A DNA stretch of 64,000 bases from Vallitalea pronyensis. GTDB taxonomy: Bacteria; Bacillota; Clostridia; Lachnospirales; Vallitaleaceae. Below the pieces are notes generated by a model that saw nothing but the letters and a program-made list of their open reading frames with translations, was not told where the DNA came from and did no database searches. The stretch lies in the NCBI RefSeq assembly GCF_018141445.1, contig NZ_CP058649.1, positions 1,383,001 through 1,447,000 on the forward strand, in the 5' to 3' direction. Both the position numbers and the translations under genes were made by a program. Below, in pieces: positions 18,711-27,191 of the stretch; position 1 is the stretch's first letter, and every line of letters starts with the position of its first letter.

Positions 18711-20342
18711 ATGAGAAGAAAAAAACCAAGAGTATTGTTGATAGCACTATATACGGAAGGTATGCGAATGACTTTTGAGGAGCTTGGAATTTGTTCAATT
18801 GCTTCTTACTTACGTGCACACGGCTATGAAGTAATGGTAATGGGTAAGACGAAGGAGCAGCTAGATTATGCTAAGATTATGGACTATTTACCAGATATAG
18901 TAGGTTTTTCATTATATAGTACGTCTAAGCATGTGGTATTTAGTGTATGTGAAGAGCTACATCGACGCATACCGCAAGTGTATCTATGTGTTGGAGGGAC
19001 CTTAGCAACACATAATCATAGGGGCATTTTGCAAGAAGCACCTTATATTGATATGGTATTGCGAGGCGAAGGTGAAGAGGTTTTTTTAAACCTCGTTAGA
19101 TGTGTGGAAGAAGAGGGGGATTTTACATCTGTCAATGGACTCACATATAGGAAAGATGCCAAGATATATGTAAATAAAGACCAAGAGCTTATTAAAGATT
19201 TGGATTCATTACCAGTACCTGCTCGTGATATATTGGTTGAAAACAACTTAAAAATAGCACAAATATCAACTTCTCGAGGATGTAAAGCTAGGTGTACTTT
19301 TTGTGCATCCCAGCTTTTTTGGAGTTGTTGGAGAGGTCGGAGTGTTAAAGGTATTATTGATGAAATAGAGAGCATCGTGAATACACATCAAATTCATGCA
19401 TTCTATTTCATTGATGGAAGCTTCGAGGATCCATCCAATGACTATAGTAGGTTAATAAAAATTGCAAAAGAAATTATACGAAGAAATCTTAAAATATGTT
19501 ACTTTGCAAACTTCCGAGCAGAATTTTGTAGAAAGGCTACACCTGAGCTTATGGAATTGCTGGTAAAATCAGGTTTAAGTGCTGCTTGTATAGGAATAGA
19601 AGCAGCTAATTCATTTGACTTAAAACTATATGGCAAAAGAGCAACACTAGAGGAAAACATAAAAATAATAGACTTATTTAATAAATATGGTGTTAATATT
19701 CAACCAGGTTTTATTAATATAAATCCTTATTCAACCTTTGAAAATTTACGTAAAAATATTGATTTCCTTGAAAAATATAAATTTTTATCAATAAAAGCTA
19801 TTTTATTTAATCGGTATAATATGCTTATTAATACACCACTCTATGAAAAAATTGTTAGAGATAATCTGTTAATGAAGGGTGTATTTAATGAAGATGGGTA
19901 TTATTTTGTTGATGAGCGAATTGGCGTATTCATCAATTTTATTGAAAAATATATATCGTCAATTGGGCATGATTCCAATAAAGCCATTGACAGAATAAGT
20001 TTCTTTTGTAATGATTTTTTATCCATATTTTTGTATGCTAAAAGGCACATACAACAGGATTGCAAGGATAAAGTTCGTGAGCTATTAGACGTATTTGAAG
20101 TGAAATTGGATCAATTGCGTATTCAAGCGAACAAGCTCATTGCCAAATGGTATAAAGAATTATTAGATCTTGCAGAAAATCAATGGCATGATCAGAAAGC
20201 CATGGAGATATCAGATAAATATTTAGGTAGTAAAGATATGATTCAAATCGCTAATCATATGGATAATATTAAGAATATAATGTACATAGGGTTAATGCGA
20301 CATAATACGTCTTATAGTCATTATTTTATACATTTATTTTAA
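18711..20342 (+). CDS. B12-binding radical SAM enzyme (543 aa)
   Basis: The same architecture as the gene at 17111: an N-terminal B12-type domain (LLIALYTEGMR, YLCVGGTLATHN, LRGEGEE), then the radical SAM cluster motif CKARCTFC (Cys191, 195, 198), then a long helical C-terminus. It is clearly a relative but not a recent duplicate. GAAAGG lies upstream of the ATG at 18711. The gene is the last before promoter A at 20371. A role in methylation or C-C bond formation on the cluster product is likely from the family; the exact reaction cannot be read from the sequence. Confidence 0.87.
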   Translation: MRRKKPRVLLIALYTEGMRMTFEELGICSIASYLRAHGYEVMVMGKTKEQLDYAKIMDYLPDIVGFSLYSTSKHVVFSVCEELHRRIPQVYLCVGGTLATHNHRGILQEAPYIDMVLRGEGEEVFLNLVRCVEEEGDFTSVNGLTYRKDAKIYVNKDQELIKDLDSLPVPARDILVENNLKIAQISTSRGCKARCTFCASQLFWSCWRGRSVKGIIDEIESIVNTHQIHAFYFIDGSFEDPSNDYSRLIKIAKEIIRRNLKICYFANFRAEFCRKATPELMELLVKSGLSAACIGIEAANSFDLKLYGKRATLEENIKIIDLFNKYGVNIQPGFININPYSTFENLRKNIDFLEKYKFLSIKAILFNRYNMLINTPLYEKIVRDNLLMKGVFNEDGYYFVDERIGVFINFIEKYISSIGHDSNKAIDRISFFCNDFLSIFLYAKRHIQQDCKDKVRELLDVFEVKLDQLRIQANKLIAKWYKELLDLAENQWHDQKAMEISDKYLGSKDMIQIANHMDNIKNIMYIGLMRHNTSYSHYFIHLF

Positions 20343-20370
20343 TGGATTAATCCTCGAAAAGTATATTAAT

Positions 20371-20415
20371 CTATACCTACCACATGTTTAATGACTAGGA
20401 TATAACATCTATAAT
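20371..20415 (+). promoter_or_regulatory. Promoter A with upstream box CTATACCTAC
   Basis: Box CTATACCTAC (20371-20380), -35-like TTTAAT (20387-20392), 17-base spacer, -10 TATAAT (20410-20415). The same three elements at identical spacing occur at 21998-22042. The -10 lies within a short inverted repeat (ACATCT..AGATGT). It would drive the tandem mini-ORF units and the BtrH-like gene at 20755. Confidence 0.6.
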
Positions 20416-20466
20416 AGAGATGTCTAAAAAACTATATTTAAACAAATTTAAAATGGAGGTGGAAAT

Positions 20467-20490
20467 ATGTCAACAAAATGTAATGTGTAG
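20467..20490 (+). CDS. Seven-residue leader ORF, copy 1 (MSTKCNV)
   Basis: ATG with a perfect GGAGGTGG ribosome site, then six codons and TAG. The ribosome site and the first four codons match copy 2 almost exactly while the last three codons differ. It may be a leader peptide for translation-dependent control, or the remnant of a lost gene start. Confidence 0.4.
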   Translation: MSTKCNV

Positions 20491-20607
20491 AATAGAGAAT
20501 CGTTAAGATGATGATGGAGACTTTGGTAAATTTAAGATCAAGGAAATCCCCCTTCCATTACCAGAGTCTTCATACCATCAAAAGAAGTATGAATGGAGGT
20601 GGAAATA

Positions 20608-20631
20608 TGTCAGCAAAGCTTATTCCATAAA
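20608..20631 (+). CDS. Seven-residue leader ORF, copy 2 (MSAKLIP)
   Basis: Same ribosome site and ATG as copy 1, then six codons and TAA, exactly 141 bases downstream. The following hairpin spans about 20648-20720. That the start signals and length are kept while the peptide ends differ suggests that the act of translation, rather than the peptide, may matter. This is inference. Confidence 0.4.
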
Positions 20632-20754
20632 ATAAAGAACGATTAGGATGATGATGGAGACTTTGGTATCTATGATTGAAGGTGCCCCTTCCACTACCAA
20701 AGTCTTCATACCATCAAAAGCAGTTTGTATGGATGATAGGATAAGGAGGTATAT

Positions 20755-21909
20755 ATGTATAGGCATAAAATTAATGATGTTAAACTGGATGACATTAACC
20801 AATCAGCATATGATTGTTTTGTTCAGCAAATAATGACATTATGTTTGTTTTATGGAAATGAGTATTGGAAATTATTTATTCATTCACCAATACAATATAA
20901 TGACCAAAATAAAAGTCATTATATCGATGATTATATCACAACAAAGGATGTATACAACATTGTCAACGCAATGAAAAAAAATTACGGTATTGACTTAGTA
21001 AAGACAAAAAAAATGCAATTTAAACAAAAAGAGGTGTATCTTATATCTTTTGATTTATTCAAATACCCAGTAGCTAACATATATTCAGATATAAGCTATG
21101 AAGACACACATTGTTTTATCATATATGGTGAAGACAAAGAGAATTACTATATCAAAGATGAATTTTATGGTTTATCCTCCTATAAAATGAACAAAAAAAT
21201 ATTTAATGAAGGTGTAAAAGAAATATATCGTGTCAATAAACTGGTCAATAAAACCTACAATAAAAATAACGATAGGCATAAAGTCATTGAATGTTTAAAA
21301 GGTAATGACTACAACGTTATAGAAGAGTGGTATCAAATATGTTTAAAGCATAAAAAACATGATTATCAATACGCGATACTATTTCCTAAACTAAGGTCAA
21401 TTTTTTCAAGGGCTGAACACTTAGCATTAATTGTAAAAAATAATTCGAATAATAATCCATACTTCATTAAATTAGCTGAAATGTTTCACCAGATATTCGA
21501 TCAGTTGAAGAATATATGGTATAACTTAATGAAGTATTATCTTGCATATAATAAGATTGATAGAGAGGTCTTTAATAAGAACATCATCACCATAAGAAAG
21601 TTGTTTTTACAACAAATTACATTGAAAAAAGAAGCCATTAAACTTTTGGAATATCGTAGAGGAAGTCTTAAAGAAAGGCTGGAAATAACATTAAATCAAT
21701 ATTTAGAAAGAGAAGTAAAACTTGATGAATGCATTTATGATGAACATGATGGCATAACGGTCTTAAAATTATTCAATACCTATGAAAGGGATTTTTGTAT
21801 GGCTTTAGATATAATTTCTTATAGTGGGATGAGGACATACGGTGAATTTATAATAACAACATATGAGAAAATATTGCTCTCCAATAGGACGTGTGAAGAC
21901 ATGACATAA
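20755..21909 (+). CDS. BtrH-like acyltransferase paralogue (384 aa)
   Basis: The fourth and longest BtrH-like protein. The putative nucleophile is Cys21 in QSAYDCFVQQ and the putative base is the His in YEDTHCFIIYGED, followed by YYIKDEFYG. The rest is helical and charged. The ATG at 20755 has AAGGAGG upstream. It is preceded by the tandem mini-ORF/hairpin units and promoter A and followed by a strong terminator, so it forms its own transcription unit. Like BtrH it may move an acyl group from an ACP onto an amine, or cleave one off. Confidence 0.68.
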   Translation: MYRHKINDVKLDDINQSAYDCFVQQIMTLCLFYGNEYWKLFIHSPIQYNDQNKSHYIDDYITTKDVYNIVNAMKKNYGIDLVKTKKMQFKQKEVYLISFDLFKYPVANIYSDISYEDTHCFIIYGEDKENYYIKDEFYGLSSYKMNKKIFNEGVKEIYRVNKLVNKTYNKNNDRHKVIECLKGNDYNVIEEWYQICLKHKKHDYQYAILFPKLRSIFSRAEHLALIVKNNSNNNPYFIKLAEMFHQIFDQLKNIWYNLMKYYLAYNKIDREVFNKNIITIRKLFLQQITLKKEAIKLLEYRRGSLKERLEITLNQYLEREVKLDECIYDEHDGITVLKLFNTYERDFCMALDIISYSGMRTYGEFIITTYEKILLSNRTCEDMT

Positions 21910-21921
21910 TCAATAAAATGT

Positions 21922-21955
21922 TGCTAATTAGGTAACCTAATGAAGCACTTTTTTT
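21922..21955 (+). terminator. Rho-independent terminator
   Basis: Stem TGCT-AATTAGGT / ACCTAATGA-AGCA (core ATTAGGT-A-ACCTAAT perfect), followed by C and seven Ts. It ends the transcript carrying the gene at 20755. Confidence 0.85.
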
Positions 21956-21997
21956 CTGCATTATATCTCAAGAACATGAAGCAAAAAGTATAACGAC

Positions 21998-22042
21998 CTA
22001 TACCTACTGGGTCTTTAAAATCCATACACCAGAATCTATAAT
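21998..22042 (+). promoter_or_regulatory. Promoter B with upstream box CTATACCTAC, drives the metK operon
   Basis: Box CTATACCTAC (21998-22007), -35-like TTTAAA (22014-22019), 17-base spacer, -10 TATAAT (22037-22042). Every element sits at the same distance as in promoter A. It lies about 155 bases ahead of metK and just after a terminator, so it probably starts the transcript of the right-hand part of the cluster. Confidence 0.65.
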
Positions 22043-22142
22043 AATATTACATATAAAGGATATCTAATTTTGTTTCGGCAGATAGATATGACAGGGTTAC
22101 ATAAGTGTAGATAGGATGGTATTATTTCCAATATCCGTGTAT

Positions 22143-22168
22143 AGCCATGTTTGGCTTTAGATTTTTTT
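22143..22168 (+). promoter_or_regulatory. Small hairpin and T-run in the metK leader
   Basis: AGCCA (22143-22147) and TGGCT (22152-22156) can pair, followed by TTAGA and seven Ts, in the leader between promoter B and metK. It could be a weak terminator of an attenuator. I do not see the conserved core of a SAM riboswitch in the 150-base leader. Confidence 0.35.
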
Positions 22169-22196
22169 ACCTTGAATGAAAGGAATGATCATTAAG

Positions 22197-23393
22197 ATGA
22201 AGAATAATTTTTTGTTTACATCAGAATCTGTTACCGAAGGACATCCAGATAAGATGTGCGATGTGATCTCAGATTCTATTTTAGATGCCTATATTAAAAA
22301 AGACAAAAATGCAAGAGTGGCTTGTGAAGTAACAGCTACTACAGGTGTTATATCCGTAATGGGTGAGATTACATCAAATGCAGGGGTAGATATTTCACAA
22401 ATTGTTAGAGAGACGGTTAGCGAGATAGGATATGAAGGAGATTGTTTTGGTTTCGACGGGCAAAATTGTGCAGTAATGTCCATGATAGATAAACAATCCG
22501 ATGATATTGATTTAGGTGTAAGTCTTTCTTTGGAAGCTAGACAAAGTGAAAAAGCTAATGGGGAAGAAGCAAAAGAGTCATTAGGTGCAGGTGATCAAGG
22601 AATGATGTTTGGTTTTGCTTGTAATGAAACAGACGTTCTCATGCCAGCACCAATATACTATGCCAATCTATTAAGTCAGCAACTCACTAAGGCTCGGAAA
22701 AACAAATGTCTTGATTATCTGGGACCTGATGGGAAATCCATGATTACATTTGAGTACCAAGATGGTAAACCAATGAAAATCGATACAATAGTCATATCCA
22801 CACAACATCTATTAAACGTTAAACAGGAAAAAATCTATCAAGATGTTATCAAGTATGTCATACATCCGATTATACCTCAGAAATTTATTGACAGTAAAAC
22901 AAAAATTCTTGTTAATCCAACGGGAAGATTTGTGAAAGGAGGACCATGTGCTGATACAGGGCTTACAGGGAGAAAAATCATCGTGGATACTTATGGTGGC
23001 ATGGGAAGACATGGAGGGGGTGCTTTTTCAGGTAAAGACCCTACTAAGGTAGATAGAACAGGAGCATACGCTGCAAGATATGTTGCGAAAAATATTATTG
23101 CTGCAGACATTGCAGATAAGTGCGAAGTTCAGATTGCCTATGCAATTGGTGTTTCTAATCCAGTATCCGTTCATGTGAATACTTTTAATACAGCTAAAAT
23201 ACCAGATCAAGATATTGCACATATGATAAGTGAGATTTTTGATCTTAGACCTGCTGCTTTAATAGAACAATTTTCCATGAGAGGTCCAATATACAAACAG
23301 TTATCAGCATATGGTCATTTTGGTAGAACAGATATAGATGCTGCTTGGGAAAGAACAGATAAAGTGGATCAGATACAGGCATATTTGAAATAG
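22197..23393 (+). CDS. metK: S-adenosylmethionine synthetase
   Basis: About 398 residues, a complete MetK: N-terminal [32 protein letters not shown], then the ATP/phosphate loop region [21 protein letters not shown] and RYVAKNI. It makes SAM from methionine and ATP in the cytoplasm. The start at 22197 gives the usual [12 protein letters not shown]; ATGs at 22176 and 22185 would add an odd extension, although AAAGGA lies a little far (about 12 bases) from 22197. It heads a long operon with at least seven SAM-using radical enzymes and is probably a dedicated supply gene; a second housekeeping metK elsewhere is expected. Confidence 0.97.
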   Translation: MKNNFLFTSESVTEGHPDKMCDVISDSILDAYIKKDKNARVACEVTATTGVISVMGEITSNAGVDISQIVRETVSEIGYEGDCFGFDGQNCAVMSMIDKQSDDIDLGVSLSLEARQSEKANGEEAKESLGAGDQGMMFGFACNETDVLMPAPIYYANLLSQQLTKARKNKCLDYLGPDGKSMITFEYQDGKPMKIDTIVISTQHLLNVKQEKIYQDVIKYVIHPIIPQKFIDSKTKILVNPTGRFVKGGPCADTGLTGRKIIVDTYGGMGRHGGGAFSGKDPTKVDRTGAYAARYVAKNIIAADIADKCEVQIAYAIGVSNPVSVHVNTFNTAKIPDQDIAHMISEIFDLRPAALIEQFSMRGPIYKQLSAYGHFGRTDIDAAWERTDKVDQIQAYLK

Positions 23394-23433
23394 ATGGGAC
23401 AAGGTGAAACATAAAATAGTTAAGGGTGAAATG

Positions 23434-24630
23434 ATGAAGGATATAGTTGTTACGGGTATGGGGGTATTGTCCACTGCTGGCTTTACTTTAGATGATTATT
23501 GGCATAATCTTTATGACGGTAAGGTAACGTATGGTATGATAGATGAATTTAAAAGTAACCCAAATTATAGAATAAAAATTGGATCAAAAATTAAGACATC
23601 TAAATGGAACACAAATGTTCCAGAAGACATATTGAGTACATATGGGAAAGCGGCTTGTTATGCTGTAAGTACTACATTGAAAGCCATCCATCATGCAAAA
23701 ATTGATTTGAATCAAGTCAATAATAAAAGAGTTGGAGTAGTCATTGGAACGACTATGGGTGAAATTGAAGTTGAAGAACAAATAACCAAGTTCGTTTGTC
23801 AAAATAAAAGTATAGATAACAGGTTATATCAGCAATATCAAACATTTAATATTGTTAAAGCAGTAGCAGAAGCTGTTGGTGCAAAAGGATATATGTTTGC
23901 AGTCCCAGCTGCATGTGCAGCAGGAAATTATGCTGTAGCAATATCAAAACAACTTCTTGAGTGGGATTATGCAGATATGATTATTACTGGTGGCGTTGAT
24001 GTATTTTCAAAAGTAGCATTTGCAGGTTTTCAGAGATTACTATCTTTAGCAACAGACTTTTGTAGGCCATTTGATAAAAATAGGAAAGGTTTAGTTGTGG
24101 GAGAGGGTTGCGGTATTGTCATATTAGAAAAAGAAAAGCAGCGAAAGAATCAGAAAGTATTTGGTAGGATAGTAGGAAGCGGTCTTTCATCAAATGCTTA
24201 TCATATGACAGCTCCTCATATTCATGGTGAGGGTGAATTATTAGCTATGAAGAAGGCAATGATGAATACGGGTCTTTCATTAAAGGATATTGATTATATT
24301 TCTGCACATGGAACGGGTACAAAAGCCAATGACAAAATTGAAGCAAAAGTCATTAAAGAAATGTTCAAAGGCCACAACTTACCACCAGTTAGTTCAATTA
24401 AATCCGTACTAGGGCATTCAATGGGTGCTGCCAGTACCCTAGAGCTGATTGCTTGTTTATTAATGATACAAAGAAGGACTATTTTACCCACAATGAATTA
24501 TCAGTCCAAAGATGAGGATTGTGATATAGATGTTGTAGCCAATAAGCCTAGAAAACAGAATCTTAAATACGTTATGTCAAATTCTTTTGCATTTGGTGGA
24601 CAGACAAGTAGTTTAGTGATAGGAGTATAG
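23434..24630 (+). CDS. Type II polyketide/fatty acid ketosynthase (KS-alpha, FabF-like)
   Basis: A 398-residue ketosynthase with Cys161 in PAACAAGNYA, His in SAHGTGTKANDKIEA, Lys-His in VSSIKSVLGHSMGAAS and C-terminal NSFAFGGQTSSL. All catalytic residues are kept. It would condense acyl and malonyl thioesters on an ACP. Two ATGs (23431, 23434) follow AAGGGTG; the GTG at 23404 is unlikely. The next gene is a truncated ketosynthase-like protein, as in KS/chain-length-factor pairs of highly reducing type II systems such as aryl polyenes. It lies about 40 bases after metK. Confidence 0.93.
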   Translation: MKDIVVTGMGVLSTAGFTLDDYWHNLYDGKVTYGMIDEFKSNPNYRIKIGSKIKTSKWNTNVPEDILSTYGKAACYAVSTTLKAIHHAKIDLNQVNNKRVGVVIGTTMGEIEVEEQITKFVCQNKSIDNRLYQQYQTFNIVKAVAEAVGAKGYMFAVPAACAAGNYAVAISKQLLEWDYADMIITGGVDVFSKVAFAGFQRLLSLATDFCRPFDKNRKGLVVGEGCGIVILEKEKQRKNQKVFGRIVGSGLSSNAYHMTAPHIHGEGELLAMKKAMMNTGLSLKDIDYISAHGTGTKANDKIEAKVIKEMFKGHNLPPVSSIKSVLGHSMGAASTLELIACLLMIQRRTILPTMNYQSKDEDCDIDVVANKPRKQNLKYVMSNSFAFGGQTSSLVIGV

Positions 24631-24634
24631 GGTC

Positions 24635-25348
24635 ATGAAAAGAAAAGTCTATATAAACAATTGCGTTTTTCTTAGGGAAGGCTTTGAGGAAATAGATATC
24701 GTTGATAAGAATATTGACCGCATTAGTAGAATGTGTATTATATCCATAAGTAAATTGATGCATGGGATTGAAAATATGGCCATGAATGTGCCAATTTTTT
24801 TTGGTTCAGCCTATAGTTGTTTGAATAGTTTACATGAATTCAACAAGGTTTGTGAAAAACTAGGTGCTTTAAGAGTGAACCCTAGTTTATTCCCAAACAC
24901 GGTTCTAAATTCTCCATCATGTAGAGCTGGCATTCATTTCAATATGACACAACCCATTTATAATATATCCAATGGGGCTTCATCAGGATTAGATGCATTA
25001 GGGCTTGCATACATGCATATAGCAAATGGAGAAGTAGACAATGCTATTGTAAGTTTGGCTGAAGAACACTCTGAAATAGCAGAAAAGATAGAAAACAAAG
25101 CCTTTGCACATAGTAGTGCAGCATTCTATTTATCAACACAAGAAAGTGATATTGAAATACTTAAGTATGATATTGATGATGCTTCAATAGGTGTTGTTGA
25201 TAACAAACAAGAGCAAATTCATAGAAGCCATGGTCCTTTATACCAAATTGAAAAATTGACTAAAGATGAGGGTTCACATGGTAGGATTACCATTGAAGCC
25301 ATACATGGGTCACGTAGAACAATAATACAAATAAAGAAAGAGGGTTAA
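24635..25348 (+). CDS. Truncated ketosynthase-like partner (chain-length-factor-like)
   Basis: A 237-residue protein resembling only the N-terminal half of ketosynthases (beta-ketoacyl synthase-like N-terminal family). At the nucleophile position the motif reads NGASSGLDALG, with Ala in place of Cys, and the half with the catalytic histidines is absent. VNPSLFPNTVLNSP is a typical segment of this subfamily. It starts four bases after the KS stop, so the two probably form a complex in which this protein shapes chain length. At 237 residues it is far shorter than usual chain-length factors (about 400). Confidence 0.8.
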   Translation: MKRKVYINNCVFLREGFEEIDIVDKNIDRISRMCIISISKLMHGIENMAMNVPIFFGSAYSCLNSLHEFNKVCEKLGALRVNPSLFPNTVLNSPSCRAGIHFNMTQPIYNISNGASSGLDALGLAYMHIANGEVDNAIVSLAEEHSEIAEKIENKAFAHSSAAFYLSTQESDIEILKYDIDDASIGVVDNKQEQIHRSHGPLYQIEKLTKDEGSHGRITIEAIHGSRRTIIQIKKEG

Positions 25349-25354
25349 AATAGG

Positions 25355-25597
25355 ATGTTAGAAAAAGAAATTAAAGAGATTGTATCAGAGATTATTCAGG
25401 TATCTGTAGATGATATAGAGTCAAATGACTCTTTTTTTGATGATTACGGCATGGACTCACTAAAGGCACTTGAAATCTTAGCTGAAATTGAAAACAAGTA
25501 TCACATTACAATCAATCCTGAAAAACTAATTGACATGACCAGTGTTGCTGAAGTTGTTCGAATAACAAGCGAATATCTCAATCATAACCATGGGTAA
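25355..25597 (+). CDS. Acyl carrier protein
   Basis: An 80-residue ACP with the phosphopantetheine motif DYGMDSLKALEILAEIE and an acidic N-terminus. It starts six bases after the KS-like gene and overlaps the next ketosynthase by eight bases, so it is most likely the carrier for both ketosynthase pairs. Its DSL motif is canonical, unlike NSI in the ACP at 440. Confidence 0.93.
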   Translation: MLEKEIKEIVSEIIQVSVDDIESNDSFFDDYGMDSLKALEILAEIENKYHITINPEKLIDMTSVAEVVRITSEYLNHNHG

Positions 25598-26696
25598 AGT
25601 TTATATAACTGGCATTGGAATCCGATCAAAGCTTGGAAATACCCTTAGTGATTTTTGGCATGGGATTAATCAGGATTGGATACAAGAGAAACAGAGCCTT
25701 ATGATTCATCATCATAAAAAAGAAATTGTGGCTGATATGACAAGTCACACAATGTATGAGGAAAATTATGAAGAATATTTTTTGAATATGTGCTACGAAG
25801 CTATTGTATCGGCTATCCATAATGCTAAAATTTCACTAACGAACCAAGAGGGGTGTATTATTCTTGGTACAGGTATGGGCATGTCAGATGAATGTTTGAA
25901 AGGTGTGAATGTAGCAGATGCATTCATGTCACAGTTAGCGTGTAAAATACAGAAACGCTTACAAACAAAGGTAAAAGTGATTATTATTGCAAATGCTTGT
26001 TGTGCAGGTGCCCAGTCAATAGCATATGCATATGATTTATTACGTGTTCATAGGTATGATTTTATTATTGCAGGAGGCGTAGAAGCTTTTTCTTATATCA
26101 CCTATTGTGGTTTTAAAAGACTTAATGCAATAGATAATACCGGTTGCAAGCCCTTTGATACAAATAGAAAAGGTATCTATGTTGGTGATGGAGCTGTTTT
26201 TTATGTTTTACGAAGTACAAATATGGATGGCAGCTATTGTCAAATATTAGGACAAGCTGTAACAAGTGATGCATATCACACCGTAGCACCCAAACCCGAT
26301 GGAAGCCACATTTCTAGAGCTATAAGTCAAGCTCTCCAGAAAGCAAAGAAACAGCAGCATGATATAGATGTCATCGTAGCTCATGGAACAGGAACGCGTC
26401 TTAATGATCGTATTGAAGGTCATGTCATATATGAATTATTCGGAAACATTGATGTGACAGCACCAAAAGGAAAAATAGGTCATACAGGAGGTGCATCTGG
26501 TGCGTTTGGATTACTTACTGCTCTATGTGCTTTAGAATTTCAGTGTATCCCCTATATTGTTAATTTGAATGAGCAGGATGAAACAATCAAATTCAAGGGG
26601 AGAATGTATAGAAAAAAACATAAAACAATTAATAATGTTCTGGTGAATTGTTTCGCTTTCGGTGGAACAAATACAGTATTGGTGTGTGGATTATGA
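25590..26696 (+). CDS. Second type II ketosynthase
   Basis: A 368-residue ketosynthase with Cys137 (followed by Cys138) in NACCAGAQSIA, His in VAHGTGTRLNDRIEG and His in KGKIGHTGGASGAFG, and NCFAFGGTNTVLV at the C-terminus. The catalytic residues appear intact. It is somewhat short for the family (usually about 410). It overlaps the ACP gene by eight bases and the next, KS-like gene by four (ATGA), showing translational coupling. Two KS pairs suggest either two chain-building phases or KS enzymes of different chain-length preference. Confidence 0.9.
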   Translation: MGKVYITGIGIRSKLGNTLSDFWHGINQDWIQEKQSLMIHHHKKEIVADMTSHTMYEENYEEYFLNMCYEAIVSAIHNAKISLTNQEGCIILGTGMGMSDECLKGVNVADAFMSQLACKIQKRLQTKVKVIIIANACCAGAQSIAYAYDLLRVHRYDFIIAGGVEAFSYITYCGFKRLNAIDNTGCKPFDTNRKGIYVGDGAVFYVLRSTNMDGSYCQILGQAVTSDAYHTVAPKPDGSHISRAISQALQKAKKQQHDIDVIVAHGTGTRLNDRIEGHVIYELFGNIDVTAPKGKIGHTGGASGAFGLLTALCALEFQCIPYIVNLNEQDETIKFKGRMYRKKHKTINNVLVNCFAFGGTNTVLVCGL

Positions 26697-27187
26697 ATAT
26701 AAGTGACGTTGTAATAAAAAAGTGTATCGTAATCAGTCATGATGAGTTTATATCTAATATGTTTGAACCCCCAAACAAAAGAATCATGGATAGGTTTACC
26801 AAGAAGGTTCTCTATGTAGCCTATCGTTTATTTGATGGTGATTTATCCAATATAGACACCTATCATACAGGCGTTGTTTTATCGACCCAAACAGGACCTA
26901 TACGTTCCATTAAAAAAATAGCACATATCATTTGTGACAAGGATTATAGGGGCATCAACCCAAGTCTATTTCCTAATGTTATGTTAAGTACTGCTCTTGC
27001 ACATCTAACCATGTATTTAGATATTCATGGTCCTTCATGTGTTTTTTATGACACCAATAAGGATGCCCCACATGCATTAGAATATTGTATCGTGCAGACA
27101 AAACTTGGCAATTGTGAAGGTATGATTGATATACATGTAGATGAAAACGGTACCTCAATGGGTAGGTATATATTGAGAAAGGAATAG
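26693..27187 (+). CDS. Very short ketosynthase-like partner
   Basis: A 164-residue protein that resembles the protein at 24635 in the segment GINPSLFPNVMLSTALAHL and the following DIHGPSCVFYDTNKDAPHALE. No nucleophile motif or catalytic histidine region is present. Start 26693 overlaps the KS stop (ATGA); an ATG at 26648 lies inside the KS gene and lacks support. Together with the KS at 25590 it repeats the KS plus half-KS arrangement of 23434/24635, in an even shorter form. Confidence 0.72.
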   Translation: MNISDVVIKKCIVISHDEFISNMFEPPNKRIMDRFTKKVLYVAYRLFDGDLSNIDTYHTGVVLSTQTGPIRSIKKIAHIICDKDYRGINPSLFPNVMLSTALAHLTMYLDIHGPSCVFYDTNKDAPHALEYCIVQTKLGNCEGMIDIHVDENGTSMGRYILRKE

Positions 27188-27191
27188 AAAT

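Larger units (their letters stand above)
20452..20735 (+). repeat. Two tandem 141-bp units: ribosome site, 7-codon ORF, long hairpin
   Basis: Copy 1 begins at 20452 and copy 2 at 20593. Each starts AATGGAGGTGGAAATATG, codes for seven residues and stops. Each then has a hairpin whose 5' arm GACTTTGGTA (near 20519 and 20660) pairs with a 3' arm about 40 bases later. Copy 1 has a U-G pair where copy 2 has U-A, so pairing is kept despite a base change. The loops differ by 4 bases. Copy 2 runs directly into the ribosome site of the gene at 20755. Confidence 0.75.

Noticed and set aside
20648..20833. Small ORF starting MMMETLVSM, considered as a RiPP precursor
   Set aside because: It overlaps the hairpin and the start of the gene at 20755, has no ribosome site of its own, and the matching frame in copy 1 is broken by a 4-base difference.
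22043..22196. SAM riboswitch upstream of metK
   Set aside because: The leader is long enough and ends in a small hairpin with a T-run, but the conserved core and helix arrangement of the S-box or other SAM classes is not visible.
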